A DNA stretch of 64,000 bases from Zeimonas sp050187175 (GCA_050187175.1 JBFWXS010000014.1:1-64000), one strand, 5' to 3'. Shown: positions 18,106 through 27,556, counted from the first letter of the stretch. Made by a program: numbers and translations. Notes: generated by a model not told the origin, from the letters alone.

Positions 18106-18873
18106 TCATACCTCCTCGACGCCGCGCCTGCGGAGCTGGCGATAGACGATGCGCAGGTCGTCGAGCAGCGGCCGCAGCGAGATCGTGAGCAGCACGGCGG
18201 CCAGGCCTATGGTCGTGCCGTAGCCTATGTACTTGAAACCGAGCGCGCCGGTCACGCCGCCGGCGAAGAACGTGGCGAGCAGCAGGCTCAGCAGCCGCAG
18301 CTTGCGGCGGTTGGCTACGACGCGCTCGCCGTCGCGGAAGCGATTGACGTAGACCAGCTTGCCCAGCTCGATGCCGATGTCGGTGACCAGGCCGGTGACG
18401 TGAGTGGTGCGGATCTCGGCTTTGGAAACCTTGGTGATCAGCGCGTTCTGCAGCCCCATGATGTAGCACAGCACGAGCACGGTGGCCGGCAGCAGCAGCG
18501 CAACGTGCAGCGCCAGCTGCGCGCCCAGCAGGCCGAACAGCAGCAGGAAGCCGGCTTCGATCAGCAGCGGCAACGAGTACTGGCTGCGCAGGCGCAGGCC
18601 GCGCGCCCAGTGCACCAGGATGGCAGTGCTCATCGCGCCGGCCATGAACACGGCGAGCGCGGCGAGCCCGGCCAGGGCGGGCCACCACTGCGCCAGCGCC
18701 AGGTGGTCGGCGGAGGCCGACACGATGCCGGTCATGTGCGACGTGTACTGGCCCACGGCGAGGAAGCCGCCGGCATTGGCGGCGCCCGCGACGAAGGCGA
18801 GCGTGGCGCCCAGGCGGGCATTGGTGGCGGGAGTGCGGTGAACGGCGGTCCACCGGCGCACGATAGGCAGCAA
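18106..18873 (-). CDS. DUF1275 (YoaK-type) membrane protein
   Basis: A 255-residue membrane protein of the DUF1275 family. It shows LAFVAGAANAGGFLAVGQYTSHMTG, the family's start motif with Thr-Ser-His-Met-Thr-Gly, about six hydrophobic segments, and MGLQNALITKVSKAEIRTTHVTGLVTDIGIELGK, the second family motif. The function of the family is not established. The TTG at 18873 is preceded at seven bases by GGAG and fits the homology; a longer frame on the same strand (from 18886) is a different reading frame and a shadow. It ends 7 bases before the next minus-strand gene start at 18098. Confidence 0.92.
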   Translation of the reverse strand: MLPIVRRWTAVHRTPATNARLGATLAFVAGAANAGGFLAVGQYTSHMTGIVSASADHLALAQWWPALAGLAALAVFMAGAMSTAILVHWARGLRLRSQYSLPLLIEAGFLLLFGLLGAQLALHVALLLPATVLVLCYIMGLQNALITKVSKAEIRTTHVTGLVTDIGIELGKLVYVNRFRDGERVVANRRKLRLLSLLLATFFAGGVTGALGFKYIGYGTTIGLAAVLLTISLRPLLDDLRIVYRQLRRRGVEEV

Positions 18874-18944
18874 GAGCGAACTCCATCGGGGCGGGAGGCG
18901 GGGCCGTCCCGGCCGCGATGATACGCCGCCCGGTAGGCGGCCGA

Positions 18945-21074
18945 TCAGGCGGGGATGGTCGTGCCGTGCACCGGGCCCGAGCGGTCGAACTGGTGGCGCC
19001 GCTTGGCCAGTTCGTCGATCAGCGCTTCCAGCGGCATGGGGTGGCCGAATCGATAGCCCTGCGCTTCGTCGCAGCCGACCGCGCGCACCGCTTCATACTG
19101 CGCATCGTTCTCGACGCCTTCGGCGAGCACCTTCATGCCCAGCGTATGCCCGAGCGAGGTGATCGCATGCAGGATGGTCTGGTTGGCCGACGCGCTGCCG
19201 ATGTCGCGCAGGAAGGAGCGATCGATCTTCAGCCGATCGACCGGCATCATGGTCAGATAGGCCATGCTCGAATAGCCGGTGCCGAAGTCGTCGACCGACA
19301 GCGAGACGCCGAGCGCCTTCAGGCGCCGCAGCGTATCGAGAAAGCGTGACGGGTCGTCGGCGACGCAGCTTTCGGTGATCTCCAGATCCAGCGCCTGCGG
19401 GGCCATGCCGGTGGCGCGCAGTGCGTTCCGCACGCCGCGCAGCAGATCGGTGTTGCGGAACTGTCGCGGCGACACGTTGACCGACACCGGAATCCGGCAG
19501 CCGAAGCGCTGCGCCAGCCGCACGCCGGCGCGGCAGGCGCTGAGCAGCACCCAGTCGCCCAGCGGTACGATCAGGCCGGACTCCTCGGCCGCGGGGATGA
19601 ATTCCGACGGCGGCACCGACGCCCTGTCCGGCGGCTGCCAGCGCAGCAGCGCCTCGACGCCGATCCAGTTGCTGCTGACGACCGAGGCCTTGGGCTGGAA
19701 ATGCAGCCGGAACTCGTCGCGTGCCAGCGCGTGCCGCAGCCGCCCGACCAGGTCCAGGCGGTGCGCCACCGCGGCGGCCAGCTCGGGCGTGAAGATGCGG
19801 AACGCATTGCGCCCGGACCGCTTGGCTTCGTACATCGCGGCGTCGGCGTGCTTCAGCAGCGCGTCGGCGTCCCTGCCGTGCTCCGGGTAGAGCGCCACGC
19901 CGATGCTGCAGGTCACCGAGATCTCGCGATCCTCGATGCGCTGCGAGGCGACGACCTGGCCCAGAATGCGCTGCACCAGCGCGGCGATCGGGTCGTGGCC
20001 GTCGATCTCGGTCGACAGCACGACGAACTCGTCGCCGCCCACGCGCGCCACCGTGTCGCTGGCACGCAGGCAGCCGGTCAGGCGTTCGGCGACGCGGCGG
20101 ATCAGCGCGTCGCCGGCGACGTGGCCCAGCGTGTCGTTGACGTCCTTGAAGTGATCGAGGTCGAGGAAGATGACCGCCAGCCGGCGGTCATGGCGTGCCG
20201 CGATGCCGATCGCCTGCTGCAGGCGGTCGCGCATCAGTTCACGATTCGGCAGGCCGGTGAGCGGATCGTGTTGCGCGTGGTGCGCGATCCGCGCTTCGTA
20301 GGCCTTGCGTTCCGTGATGTCCTCGACCGTGCCCTCGTAGTAGAGCAGCCGGCCGGCGGTGTCGCGCACGGCGCGGGCGTTTTCCGAGATCCAGATGATC
20401 GTGCCGTCGCGGCGCCGCACGCGCGCCTCGAAGCCGCGCACCTGGTGCCCGCGTTCGAGCGCCGCGACGAAGCGCTGCCGGGCGTCGGGGTCGACGTACA
20501 GCTGATCGCGCACCAGGTTGAAGTGCGCGGTCAGCGCTTCCGGCGACGGAAAGCCGTAGATGCGCGCCAGCGACGGATTAGCGCGCAGATAGCGGCCCTC
20601 CGCGGTGGTCTGGAAGATGCCCTCGGCGACGTTGTCGAACAGATCGCGAAAGCGCTGCTCGGCCTCGATCAGCGCCTGTTCGTTGCGCTTGCGCGTGCTG
20701 ATGTCCTGGATGAAGCCTTCGAGCACGTCGAGCGAACCGTCGTCGGCGAACACGCCGTAGCCGCGCTCCCAGACCCAGCGGACCTCGCCGTCGGCGCAGC
20801 GGATCCGGTACTCGATGTCGAAGCGGCTGCCGGCGGCCAGCGCCTCGTTGATCTGCCGGCGGACGCGCTGGCGGTCCTCGGCCAGCGTCAGTTCCTCCAG
20901 GCAGGCGCGGCGGTTCAGCAGCAGGTCCTCGGCGCTGTAGCCGGTCAGCGGCTCGCAGCCCGCGCTGACGAACTCCATGGTCCAGAAGCGGTCGTTCCGG
21001 CAGCGATAGACCATGCCGTCGAAATGCTCGATCAGCTGCAGCAGCAGGCGGTCGCCGGGAACGGGGCGGGTCAT
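18945..21074 (-). CDS. PAS-PAS-GGDEF-EAL cyclic di-GMP protein
   Basis: A 709-residue protein. Two PAS domains with PAC tails (about 12-130 and 137-258; DGEVRWVWERGYG and DGTIIWISENARAV) precede the catalytic domains. The diguanylate cyclase domain has GGDEF at 346-350, with an inhibitory I-site RASD five residues before it (337-340). The phosphodiesterase domain has GVEALLRWQ (Glu-474), the Asn-bearing SVNVSPRQF, LEITES, DDFGTGYSS, KIDRSF and LAEGVEN, so its metal and catalytic residues look complete. No signal peptide or membrane helix is visible, so it is probably cytosolic and sensor-controlled. It can in principle both make and degrade cyclic di-GMP; the dominant activity is not predictable. 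Confidence 0.94.
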   Translation of the reverse strand: MTRPVPGDRLLLQLIEHFDGMVYRCRNDRFWTMEFVSAGCEPLTGYSAEDLLLNRRACLEELTLAEDRQRVRRQINEALAAGSRFDIEYRIRCADGEVRWVWERGYGVFADDGSLDVLEGFIQDISTRKRNEQALIEAEQRFRDLFDNVAEGIFQTTAEGRYLRANPSLARIYGFPSPEALTAHFNLVRDQLYVDPDARQRFVAALERGHQVRGFEARVRRRDGTIIWISENARAVRDTAGRLLYYEGTVEDITERKAYEARIAHHAQHDPLTGLPNRELMRDRLQQAIGIAARHDRRLAVIFLDLDHFKDVNDTLGHVAGDALIRRVAERLTGCLRASDTVARVGGDEFVVLSTEIDGHDPIAALVQRILGQVVASQRIEDREISVTCSIGVALYPEHGRDADALLKHADAAMYEAKRSGRNAFRIFTPELAAAVAHRLDLVGRLRHALARDEFRLHFQPKASVVSSNWIGVEALLRWQPPDRASVPPSEFIPAAEESGLIVPLGDWVLLSACRAGVRLAQRFGCRIPVSVNVSPRQFRNTDLLRGVRNALRATGMAPQALDLEITESCVADDPSRFLDTLRRLKALGVSLSVDDFGTGYSSMAYLTMMPVDRLKIDRSFLRDIGSASANQTILHAITSLGHTLGMKVLAEGVENDAQYEAVRAVGCDEAQGYRFGHPMPLEALIDELAKRRHQFDRSGPVHGTTIPA

Positions 21075-21265
21075 CGACGGGAGGACGGGGAACGGAGGAT
21101 CGGCGATCGGATCGATGATTTTCAGTTCAACAGTCGACTGCCGGCTGGGTCCGCGCGCCGGGCGGTCGGCAGGCCGCGACGAATGCGCGGCGGCCCCGCC
21201 GCGGCTGTGCGGGCCGGGCAGCGGCGGCTCGGCGCAGCGGCGGTTCCGTCCAAGGCTCCCTGCAG

Positions 21266-21316
21266 CAGCGGCCTCAGCGCGGCAGCGGCTTCAGCGCAGC
21301 AGCGGCTTCAGCGCGG
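21266..21316. repeat. 17-bp tandem repeat, 3 copies, holding the tesA stop
   Basis: Copies at 21266-21282, 21283-21299 and 21300-21316 (cagcggcttcagcgcag type). The tca at 21291-21293 is the tesA stop codon on the minus strand and lies in the middle copy; the third copy encodes the last residues. The rest of the intergenic stretch 21075-21265 shows no gene. Confidence 0.88.
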
Positions 21317-22016
21317 GCCAGACGTTGTCCAGCATGCGGCGCTGCGCCGTCTCCGTCGGATGGATGCGGTCGGCCTGGAACATGTCGAGCCGGTCGGCGA
21401 CGCCTTCGAGGAAGAACGGCACCAGCAGGGCCTTCTCGCGTTCGGCGACGCGCTGGAACACGGCATTGAAGGCGTCGGCATAGGCGCGGCCGTAGTTCGG
21501 CGGCATCATCATGCCCAGCAGCAGCACCTGTGCGCCGGCCTTGCGCGACATGCGGGTCATGGTGCTGAGGTTGTCGTCCAGCGCGGCGAGGTCCAGGCCG
21601 CGCAGCGCGTCGTTGCCGCCGAGCTCGATCACCACGATCGACGGCCGGTGCCGCTGCAGCAGCTCGGCCAGGCGGCTGCGCCCGCCGGCGCTGGTCTCGC
21701 CGCTGATGCTGGCGTTGACGATGCGCCATGGCGGACGCATGGCTGTCAGTCGCTCCCCCATCAGCGCGACCCACCCCGAGCCTCGCCGCAGGCCGTATTC
21801 GGCCGACAGGCTGTCGCCGAGCACCATCAGGGTGCGCGACGGATTGCCGGAGGAGGACGCTGCAGCAGCGGCCGGTGCCGGCGTGGCCGGGCCGGCGGCT
21901 CCGGCCGGGGCGGCAGCTGCAGCCGTTAGACTCGATAGCTGGGCCAGCAGCGCCAGCATGAAGCGCCGCCGCGCGACCGGCGGCGGACGATGGACCTCGG
22001 ATGGAACTCGATTCAT
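21291..22016 (-). CDS. tesA: TesA-type GDSL esterase / lysophospholipase
   Basis: An SGNH hydrolase of up to 241 residues. Block I is MVLGDSLSAEYGL (Ser-69), the oxyanion residues are in the NASISGETSAGG and ELGGNDALRG blocks, and DRIHPTE carries the catalytic Asp and His. These match E. coli TesA, a periplasmic multifunctional thioesterase, arylesterase and lysophospholipase. The N-terminus has ARRRF followed by a hydrophobic stretch and an Ala/Pro-rich linker to about residue 58, consistent with export; the RRxF pattern is weakly Tat-like. The start at 22016 overlaps the divergent ATPase start; Met-20 (21960) is an alternative but would drop the basic residues. The divergent arrangement with a YbbA-like ATPase matches E. 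coli. Confidence 0.92.
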   Translation of the reverse strand: MNRVPSEVHRPPPVARRRFMLALLAQLSSLTAAAAAPAGAAGPATPAPAAAAASSSGNPSRTLMVLGDSLSAEYGLRRGSGWVALMGERLTAMRPPWRIVNASISGETSAGGRSRLAELLQRHRPSIVVIELGGNDALRGLDLAALDDNLSTMTRMSRKAGAQVLLLGMMMPPNYGRAYADAFNAVFQRVAEREKALLVPFFLEGVADRLDMFQADRIHPTETAQRRMLDNVWPALKPLLR

Positions 22017-22692
22017 GGATGCGATTATCGTCGAGCAGTTGAGCAAGCGCGTCAGAGACGCAGATGGCTGGTTGACCATTCTGGACGGCATTTCGTTCAG
22101 CGTGCCCGCAGGACAGACCGTCGCCGTCGTCGGCGCGTCCGGCTCCGGCAAGTCGACGCTGCTCGGCCTGCTGGCCGGCCTGGACCTGCCCAGCAGCGGC
22201 GACGTGAAGATGTTCGGCCAGTCGCTGTTCGAGCTCGACGAGGACCAGCGCGCTGCCTGGCGGGCGCGTTCGCTGGGCTTCGTGTTCCAGTCCTTCCAGC
22301 TACTGCCGCAGATGACCGCGCTCGAGAATGTCATGCTGCCGCTGGAGCTGGCCGGGGCCGCCGACGCGCGGCCGCGCGCGCAGCAGCTGCTGGAACGGGT
22401 CGGGCTGGGCGATAGGCTGCGCCACTATCCGAAGACGCTGTCCGGCGGCGAGCAGCAGCGCGTCGCGCTGGCCCGCGCCTTCGCGCCGTCACCGAAGTTC
22501 CTGTTCGCCGACGAGCCCACCGGCAGCCTGGATGCCGCGACCGGCGAGCGCGTGATCGACCTGCTGTTCGCGCTGAACCGCGAGGCCGGCGCGACGCTGG
22601 TGCTGGTCACGCACGACAGAGCGCTGGCGCAGCGCTGCGGGCAGCGGCTGACGCTGCACGCGGGGCGCCTGGAGGAGCCGGTGCCGGCCTGA
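22015..22692 (+). CDS. YbbA-like ABC transporter ATP-binding protein
   Basis: A 225-residue ATPase of the MacB/LolD type. Walker A is GASGSGKSTLL (Lys-46), signature LSGGEQQRVALARAF, Walker B FLFADEPTGSLD, switch VLVTHDRALA. In E. coli, tesA is divergent from ybbA, whose permease YbbP follows. Here no permease gene follows: after a short repeat comes pgi on the other strand, so a partner must be elsewhere or lost. The start ATG at 22015 overlaps the tesA start codon (CATG, 22014-22017), with only a weak GGA upstream. Confidence 0.9.
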   Translation: MDAIIVEQLSKRVRDADGWLTILDGISFSVPAGQTVAVVGASGSGKSTLLGLLAGLDLPSSGDVKMFGQSLFELDEDQRAAWRARSLGFVFQSFQLLPQMTALENVMLPLELAGAADARPRAQQLLERVGLGDRLRHYPKTLSGGEQQRVALARAFAPSPKFLFADEPTGSLDAATGERVIDLLFALNREAGATLVLVTHDRALAQRCGQRLTLHAGRLEEPVPA

Positions 22693-22753
22693 TCAGGTGC
22701 TGGTCCGCGCCGATCAGGCGCTGGTCCGCCCCGATCAGCCGCTGGTCCGCCCC
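22691..22753. repeat. 21-bp tandem repeat, 3 copies, between convergent genes
   Basis: Copies at 22691-22711, 22712-22732 and 22733-22753 (gatcaggcgctggtccgcccc type). Each contains TGATCA or a remnant of it, which reads as TGA on both strands. The ATPase stop (22690-22692) borders the first copy and the pgi stop (22735-22737) lies in the third. Confidence 0.93.
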
Positions 22754-24447
22754 GAAGCGCGCGTGGGCTGGGGTCCGGGCCGCGCGGCGCGCGCCTGTCG
22801 CACGCGCTGCAGCAGCGCGTGCAGCGGCGCCGACTGACCGGGCGGCGCGGCGAGGTCGGACGCTGCGGCCTCGATCTGCGGCTCGAGTTCGGTGGCCATC
22901 AGCTTGCCGAGTTCGACACCCCATTGATCGAACGAATCGATGCGCCACAGCCAGCCGAGCGCGGCGGTCTTGTGTTCGTACAGCGCCAGCAGCGCGCCCA
23001 GCGAGAACGGGTCCAGCCGCGGCAGCAGGACGATGTTCGACGGCCGGTTGCCGGGGCAGCTGCGGTGCACGGCGAGCGGGTCGTCGGCGGCGCCCGCCGG
23101 GGAGGCCGCATCCCGGCCCAGCAGCAGCGCTTCGCTTTGCGCCAGCGCGTTTGCCAGCAGCCCGACTGCTCGGGATTCGGGGTCGTCATGCTGCGGGATC
23201 GCGATCACGAAATCGACCGGGTGCGCGCGCGGCCCTTGATGCAGCGCCTGGAAGAACGAATGCTGCGCGTCGCTGCCGGGTTCGCCCCAGATGACGGGGG
23301 CCGTCGGGCCGCTGATGACGCAGCCGTCGCGGTCGACTCGCTTGCCGTTGCTCTCCATCTGCAGCTGCTGCAGATAAGCGGGGAAGCGGCGCAACGCGTC
23401 GCTGTACGGCACCACTGCCTCGGTGCCGCCCAGCTCGGTCAGCGTGTTCCACAGCGAGACCAGCGCCAGCAGCAGCGGTGCGTTGCGCGCCGGCGGCGCT
23501 TCGGCGAAGTGGCGATCGAGCGCATGAGCGCCGTCGAGCAGGCGGCGGAAGTGTCCGGGACCGATCATCAGCATCACCGGCAGCCCGATCGCCGACCACA
23601 GCGAGAAGCGGCCTCCGACGCCGTCGGGAAACGGATAGATCGCGTCGGCAGCCAACCCGAAGGCGCGCGCGCCTTCGGCGTTCGCGGTCACGCCGACCCA
23701 GTGCCGCTGCAAGCCTTCGCCGCGGATGCCGGCATCGTCGAACCAGCGCCGCACCGCTTCGGCGTTGCGCGCGGTCTCGACGGTGCGCCACGACTTGGAG
23801 GCCACGATGACCAGCGTCGTGGCCGGGTTCAGATCGGCGCAGGCGCGCACCAAGGCCTGCGGGTCGATGTTCGACAGGAACTGGCAGCGCAGCCGCGGGT
23901 GAGTGAATGCCGTCAGGGCTTCGCAGGCCAGCTGCGGGCCCAGATGCGAGCCGCCGATGCCGATGTGCAGGATGTCGCTGATCGGCCGGCCGGTAGCGCC
24001 GCGCCAGCGTCCCTCCCGCAGCTCGTCGGCGAAGCGGCTCATGCGGGCCAGCGTCTGCCGCGCCTGCGCACGGTCGGTATCCGGGTCGGTATCCGAGGCG
24101 TCCCTGCTGCGCGTGTCGCTACCGCCGCCAGCCGCCGGCGCGGGCTCGCGCATCATCACATGCTGAACCGCGCGGCCTTCAGTGAAATTGACGCGCTCGC
24201 CGCGATACATCGCGTCGCGCTGCTGCGTCACACCCGCCGCCTCGGCCAGCGCCAGCAGCGCATCCAGGCCTTCCTGCGGCAGCGCATTGCGGCTCAGGTC
24301 CAGCCACAGGCCGGCCGCCTCGACGCTGAAGCGGGCCAGCCGGTCGTTCTCTTCCTTCAGCCAGCGGACGATCGGCTGGCCGGCGCTCGCGGCGGCCAGG
24401 TCGGCGACCCGCTGCCGAGCGCGCAGATACGCATCAGTAGCACTCAT
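22735..24447 (-). CDS. pgi: Glucose-6-phosphate isomerase
   Basis: A 570-residue cytosolic enzyme interconverting glucose-6-phosphate and fructose-6-phosphate. Sugar-phosphate binding motif DILHIGIGGSHLGPQL, the ASKSWRTVETARN segment, family signature GGRFSLWSAIGLP, and the C-terminal signature SFDQWGVELGK are all present in order. Length fits the family (about 550). The insertion GGGSDTRSRDASDTDPDTDRAQ near residue 110-130 is an acidic, low-complexity loop. Its ATG overlaps the stop of the NAD(P)HX repair gene (ATGA), so the two form an operon. Confidence 0.96.
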   Translation of the reverse strand: MSATDAYLRARQRVADLAAASAGQPIVRWLKEENDRLARFSVEAAGLWLDLSRNALPQEGLDALLALAEAAGVTQQRDAMYRGERVNFTEGRAVQHVMMREPAPAAGGGSDTRSRDASDTDPDTDRAQARQTLARMSRFADELREGRWRGATGRPISDILHIGIGGSHLGPQLACEALTAFTHPRLRCQFLSNIDPQALVRACADLNPATTLVIVASKSWRTVETARNAEAVRRWFDDAGIRGEGLQRHWVGVTANAEGARAFGLAADAIYPFPDGVGGRFSLWSAIGLPVMLMIGPGHFRRLLDGAHALDRHFAEAPPARNAPLLLALVSLWNTLTELGGTEAVVPYSDALRRFPAYLQQLQMESNGKRVDRDGCVISGPTAPVIWGEPGSDAQHSFFQALHQGPRAHPVDFVIAIPQHDDPESRAVGLLANALAQSEALLLGRDAASPAGAADDPLAVHRSCPGNRPSNIVLLPRLDPFSLGALLALYEHKTAALGWLWRIDSFDQWGVELGKLMATELEPQIEAAASDLAAPPGQSAPLHALLQRVRQARAARPGPQPTRASGRTSG

Positions 24448-25973
24448 TCACTTCCTTCATTCACGCCGGCCAGTACGTCGCGCGCCAAGGCCGGCAGTTG
24501 CGCCGGGTTCAGGCCGCCGCTCCAGCGGCGCGGCGACTGCCAGCGATCGGCGGCGGTGCCGTGCGCCCACGCCGCGAGGCAGGCGGCCGCGACCGCGTCG
24601 ACTCCCTGAGCGAACAGCGCGCCCGCCATGCCGGCCAGTACGTCGCCGGTGCCGCCGCTGGCCAGCGCGGCGCCGCCGGCGTCGATGATCGACCAGCGGC
24701 CCTGCGGATCGGCGGCGACGCTGCCGGCGCCCTTGAGCAGCACCGTGCAGCGCAGGCGCGCGGCCAGCGTCTGCGCCGCGGCGATGCGGTCGGCCTGCAC
24801 GGCGGCGGCGGGGACGCCGAGCAGCCTGGCAGCCTCCAGCGGGTGCGGCGTCAGCAGCTTGGGCGCCTCGGACTGCGCCAGCGCCTGGGCCAGCGCCGGC
24901 TGCTGCGCGATCAGCGTCAATGCGTCGGCATCGATCACCAGGGCTCGCGCATCGGCCAGTGCTTCGGCCAGGCGCGCGGCCGCGACCGCTGAAGTGCCGA
25001 GCCCGCAACCGATGACGACGACGTCGAACGAATCGAAGCGCGGCGCCGAGTCGGCCGTCATCAGCTGCGGCTGGCCGGGATCGAACAGCGGCCCTGCCGG
25101 CGAGGCGATCGAAGTCTTGCCGGCGCCGCAGGCCTGCGCGCTGCGCGCCGCCAGCAGCGCGGCGCCGCGCAGGCCGGTGTCGCCGCCGTAGATCAGCACG
25201 TGGCCGAAACGGCCCTTGTGGCTGTCATGCGGCCGTTCCGGGATCCGCTGCACGGCAGCTTCGGCGTCGAACAGGCGGCCGTCGGGCGGCTCGGCCGCCA
25301 CCGCGTCAGCGATGCCCAGCGGGGCGACCACGACCCGGCCGACATGGTTCAGCGCGGCGCCCGTATGCAGCCCCGGCTTGTCGGCGATCATCGTGACGGT
25401 GACGGCGGCCCGGATGGCGACGGCGTCGGGGGCGCCATCGCCGATGATCGTGCCTCGATCGGCGTCGATGCCGCTGGGGACGTCGACCGCGACCACCGGC
25501 AGCGCGCGGCGCCCGACGGCGCGCGCCAGCGTCGCAGCCATTCCTTGCAGCGGCCGCGACTGGCCGATGCCGAACAGCCCGTCGATGACGATAGGCGCTT
25601 CGGCCAGTGCCTGCTCGACCGTCTGTTCATCGCAGGCCACCTGGGGCACCAGCCCGGCCGCAGCGCAGCGCTGCCAGACGGCCGCCGCATCGGCGGCAAG
25701 CCCGGCTTGCGGGGCGGTCGCCGTCAGCGACAGTGCACGGCAGCGGAATCCCCATTCGCGCAGCCGCAGCGCGGCCAGCAGGGCGTCTCCGCCATTGTTG
25801 CCGGGCCCGACTAGCGCGAGGATGGGGCGCCCGGGCGACAGTCCGCGGGCCACGCAGGCGGTGGCCTGCGCGACGGCGTCCGCGGCGCGTGCCATCAGCG
25901 TACCGGGCGGCACGGCGGCCAGTGCGCGGGCCTCGATGCGCCGGATGGCGGCGGTCTTGAAGAGCTCCGACAT
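24444..25973 (-). CDS. nnr: Bifunctional NAD(P)H-hydrate epimerase / ADP-dependent dehydratase
   Basis: A 509-residue fusion repairing hydrated nicotinamide cofactors. The N-terminal YjeF_N/epimerase domain (about 1-215) has LVGPGNNGGDALLAALRL and VAVDVPSGIDADRG. The C-terminal ribokinase-like dehydratase (about 235-509) has SHKGRFGHVLIYGGDTGLRGAALLAARSA, TPHPLEAARLL and the nucleotide-binding GGTGDVLAGMAGALF. Both active domains appear complete. It is coupled to pgi. Between its start and gdhA (25974-26229) there is only GC-rich sequence without a gene. Confidence 0.95.
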   Translation of the reverse strand: MSELFKTAAIRRIEARALAAVPPGTLMARAADAVAQATACVARGLSPGRPILALVGPGNNGGDALLAALRLREWGFRCRALSLTATAPQAGLAADAAAVWQRCAAAGLVPQVACDEQTVEQALAEAPIVIDGLFGIGQSRPLQGMAATLARAVGRRALPVVAVDVPSGIDADRGTIIGDGAPDAVAIRAAVTVTMIADKPGLHTGAALNHVGRVVVAPLGIADAVAAEPPDGRLFDAEAAVQRIPERPHDSHKGRFGHVLIYGGDTGLRGAALLAARSAQACGAGKTSIASPAGPLFDPGQPQLMTADSAPRFDSFDVVVIGCGLGTSAVAAARLAEALADARALVIDADALTLIAQQPALAQALAQSEAPKLLTPHPLEAARLLGVPAAAVQADRIAAAQTLAARLRCTVLLKGAGSVAADPQGRWSIIDAGGAALASGGTGDVLAGMAGALFAQGVDAVAAACLAAWAHGTAADRWQSPRRWSGGLNPAQLPALARDVLAGVNEGSE

Positions 25974-26229
25974 GCGTCTAACGATAGCACTGCGTTGTTG
26001 CAGCTCGATATCGGCAGGCCGCCGGCGGGCGACGATACGGCGTGTGGCGCCGATGGGCGGTCTTGCATTGTGTCGGCGGCCACATACCGGGCGCCGGACG
26101 CCGACTGACAGCTTCGGCGCATCGTCCGCCGGCCGTGCTGCCGCGTTCCGGCGGCCGCGCCCGAGGCAGCTGCCAGCCGCGCAGCTGCCAGCCGTGCCGC
26201 TGCCGCTCTGGCCGCGGCCGCCGCCCCCT

Positions 26230-27501
26230 CTACGGATACAGCCCGCGCTGCTCGCGGGCGGCCAGCACGCGCGTGCAGGCCACGACGAAGGCCGCGGTGC
26301 GCAGCGGCACCTTCAGCTGAGCCGCCGTTTCGCAGATCTGCTCGAAGGCGCCCAGCTGGATGCGCTCCAGCCTGGCATTGATCTCGTCTTCGGTCCAGAA
26401 GAAGCTGCTGAAATCCTGAACCCACTCGAAATACGAGACGATGACGCCGCCGGCATTGGCGATCACGTCGGGAACGACGGGGATGCCGCGATCGTGCAGC
26501 ACGCGGTCGCCGGCCTGCGTCGTCGGGCCGTTGGCGCCTTCCACGATCAGCTTGGCGCGCAGCCGTCGCGCGCGCTCCTCGCCGAGCTGCCCCTCCAGCG
26601 CCGCCGGGATCAGGAACTCGCAGTCGGTTTCCCAGAATTCCTCGGTGCCCATTGCATCGGCGCCGCGGAAGCCGGCCACGCCGCCGGATTCGGAGACGTG
26701 CGCCGACAGCGCGGCGAGGTCCAGCCCCTGCGGCTGGTGGATGCTGCCGGTGTGGTCCTGCACCGCCACCACGCGCGCGCCATGGGCGGCGAACAGCTCG
26801 GCCGCTACCGAGCCGACGTTGCCGTAGCCCTGCACGGCGACGCGCGCGTCGGTCAGCGACAGGTTCTGGCGGCGCGCCGCCTCGCGCGCGACCAGGAACA
26901 CACCGCGGCCGGTGGCGCGCACGCGGCCCAGCGAACCGCCCAGCGGAACCGGCTTGCCGGTGACCACGCCGGTGACCGTCGCGCCCACGTTGGCCGAGTA
27001 CGTATCCATCATCCAGGCCATGACCTGGGCGTTCGTGTTGACGTCGGGCGCCGGGATGTCGCGGTCGGGACCGATGATCAGCCCGATCTCGCTGGTGTAG
27101 CGGCGCGTCAGCCGCTCCAGTTCCTGCTGCGACAGCGTCGACGGGTCGACGCGCACGCCGCCCTTGGCACCACCGTACGGCAGATTGACGGCGGCGTTCT
27201 TCACCGTCATCCAGGCGGCCAGCGCCATGACTTCCTCCAGCGTGACGGCCGGATGGAAGCGCACGCCGCCCTTGCCGGGGCCGCGCGACAGGTTGTGCTG
27301 CACGCGGTAGCCCTCGAAGTGGGCGACGCGCCCGTCGTCGAGCAGGATGGGGATGTCGACGATCAAGGCGCGCTTGGGCCGGCGCAGCGTTTCCACCCAG
27401 CGCGCGAGCGGACCGAGATATGGCGTCACCTGATCGACCTGGGCCAGATAGGTGTCCCAGGGGCTGCCCGGCATGGGCTCTATGAAAGACAGATTGCTCA
27501 T
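26230..27501 (-). CDS. gdhA: Glutamate dehydrogenase (Glu/Leu/Phe/Val family)
   Basis: A 423-residue enzyme. GPGKGGVRFHP (Lys-77), MTVKNAAVNLPYGGAKGGVRVDP (Lys-101 and catalytic Lys-113) and the Rossmann motif VAVQGYGNVGSVAAEL are all typical. The size and PYGGAKGG motif fit the hexameric class that deaminates glutamate to 2-oxoglutarate and ammonia or the reverse; coenzyme choice cannot be settled by eye. Located between nitrogen-related genes and divergent from purL. Confidence 0.95.
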   Translation of the reverse strand: MSNLSFIEPMPGSPWDTYLAQVDQVTPYLGPLARWVETLRRPKRALIVDIPILLDDGRVAHFEGYRVQHNLSRGPGKGGVRFHPAVTLEEVMALAAWMTVKNAAVNLPYGGAKGGVRVDPSTLSQQELERLTRRYTSEIGLIIGPDRDIPAPDVNTNAQVMAWMMDTYSANVGATVTGVVTGKPVPLGGSLGRVRATGRGVFLVAREAARRQNLSLTDARVAVQGYGNVGSVAAELFAAHGARVVAVQDHTGSIHQPQGLDLAALSAHVSESGGVAGFRGADAMGTEEFWETDCEFLIPAALEGQLGEERARRLRAKLIVEGANGPTTQAGDRVLHDRGIPVVPDVIANAGGVIVSYFEWVQDFSSFFWTEDEINARLERIQLGAFEQICETAAQLKVPLRTAAFVVACTRVLAAREQRGLYP

Positions 27502-27526
27502 GGCGATTGGGATGCGGAGGTGAGCT

Positions 27527-27556
27527 AAGGACCTGCGACAGAAGGACCTGCGACAG
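27527..27556. repeat. 15-bp perfect tandem repeat (2 copies) between gdhA and purL
   Basis: aaggacctgcgacag is repeated exactly at 27527-27541 and 27542-27556, in the divergent intergenic region upstream of gdhA and purL. It could be a regulatory element or another of this genome's short duplications. Confidence 0.85.

Noticed and set aside
18095..18886. 263-codon minus-strand frame over the DUF1275 gene
   Set aside because: Lacks hydrophobic pattern and motifs; the frame from 18873 carries the DUF1275 signature.
22017..22334. N-terminal extension of the tesA frame beyond 22016
   Set aside because: Residues upstream of Met at 22016 are the antisense of the ABC ATPase and lack TesA similarity.
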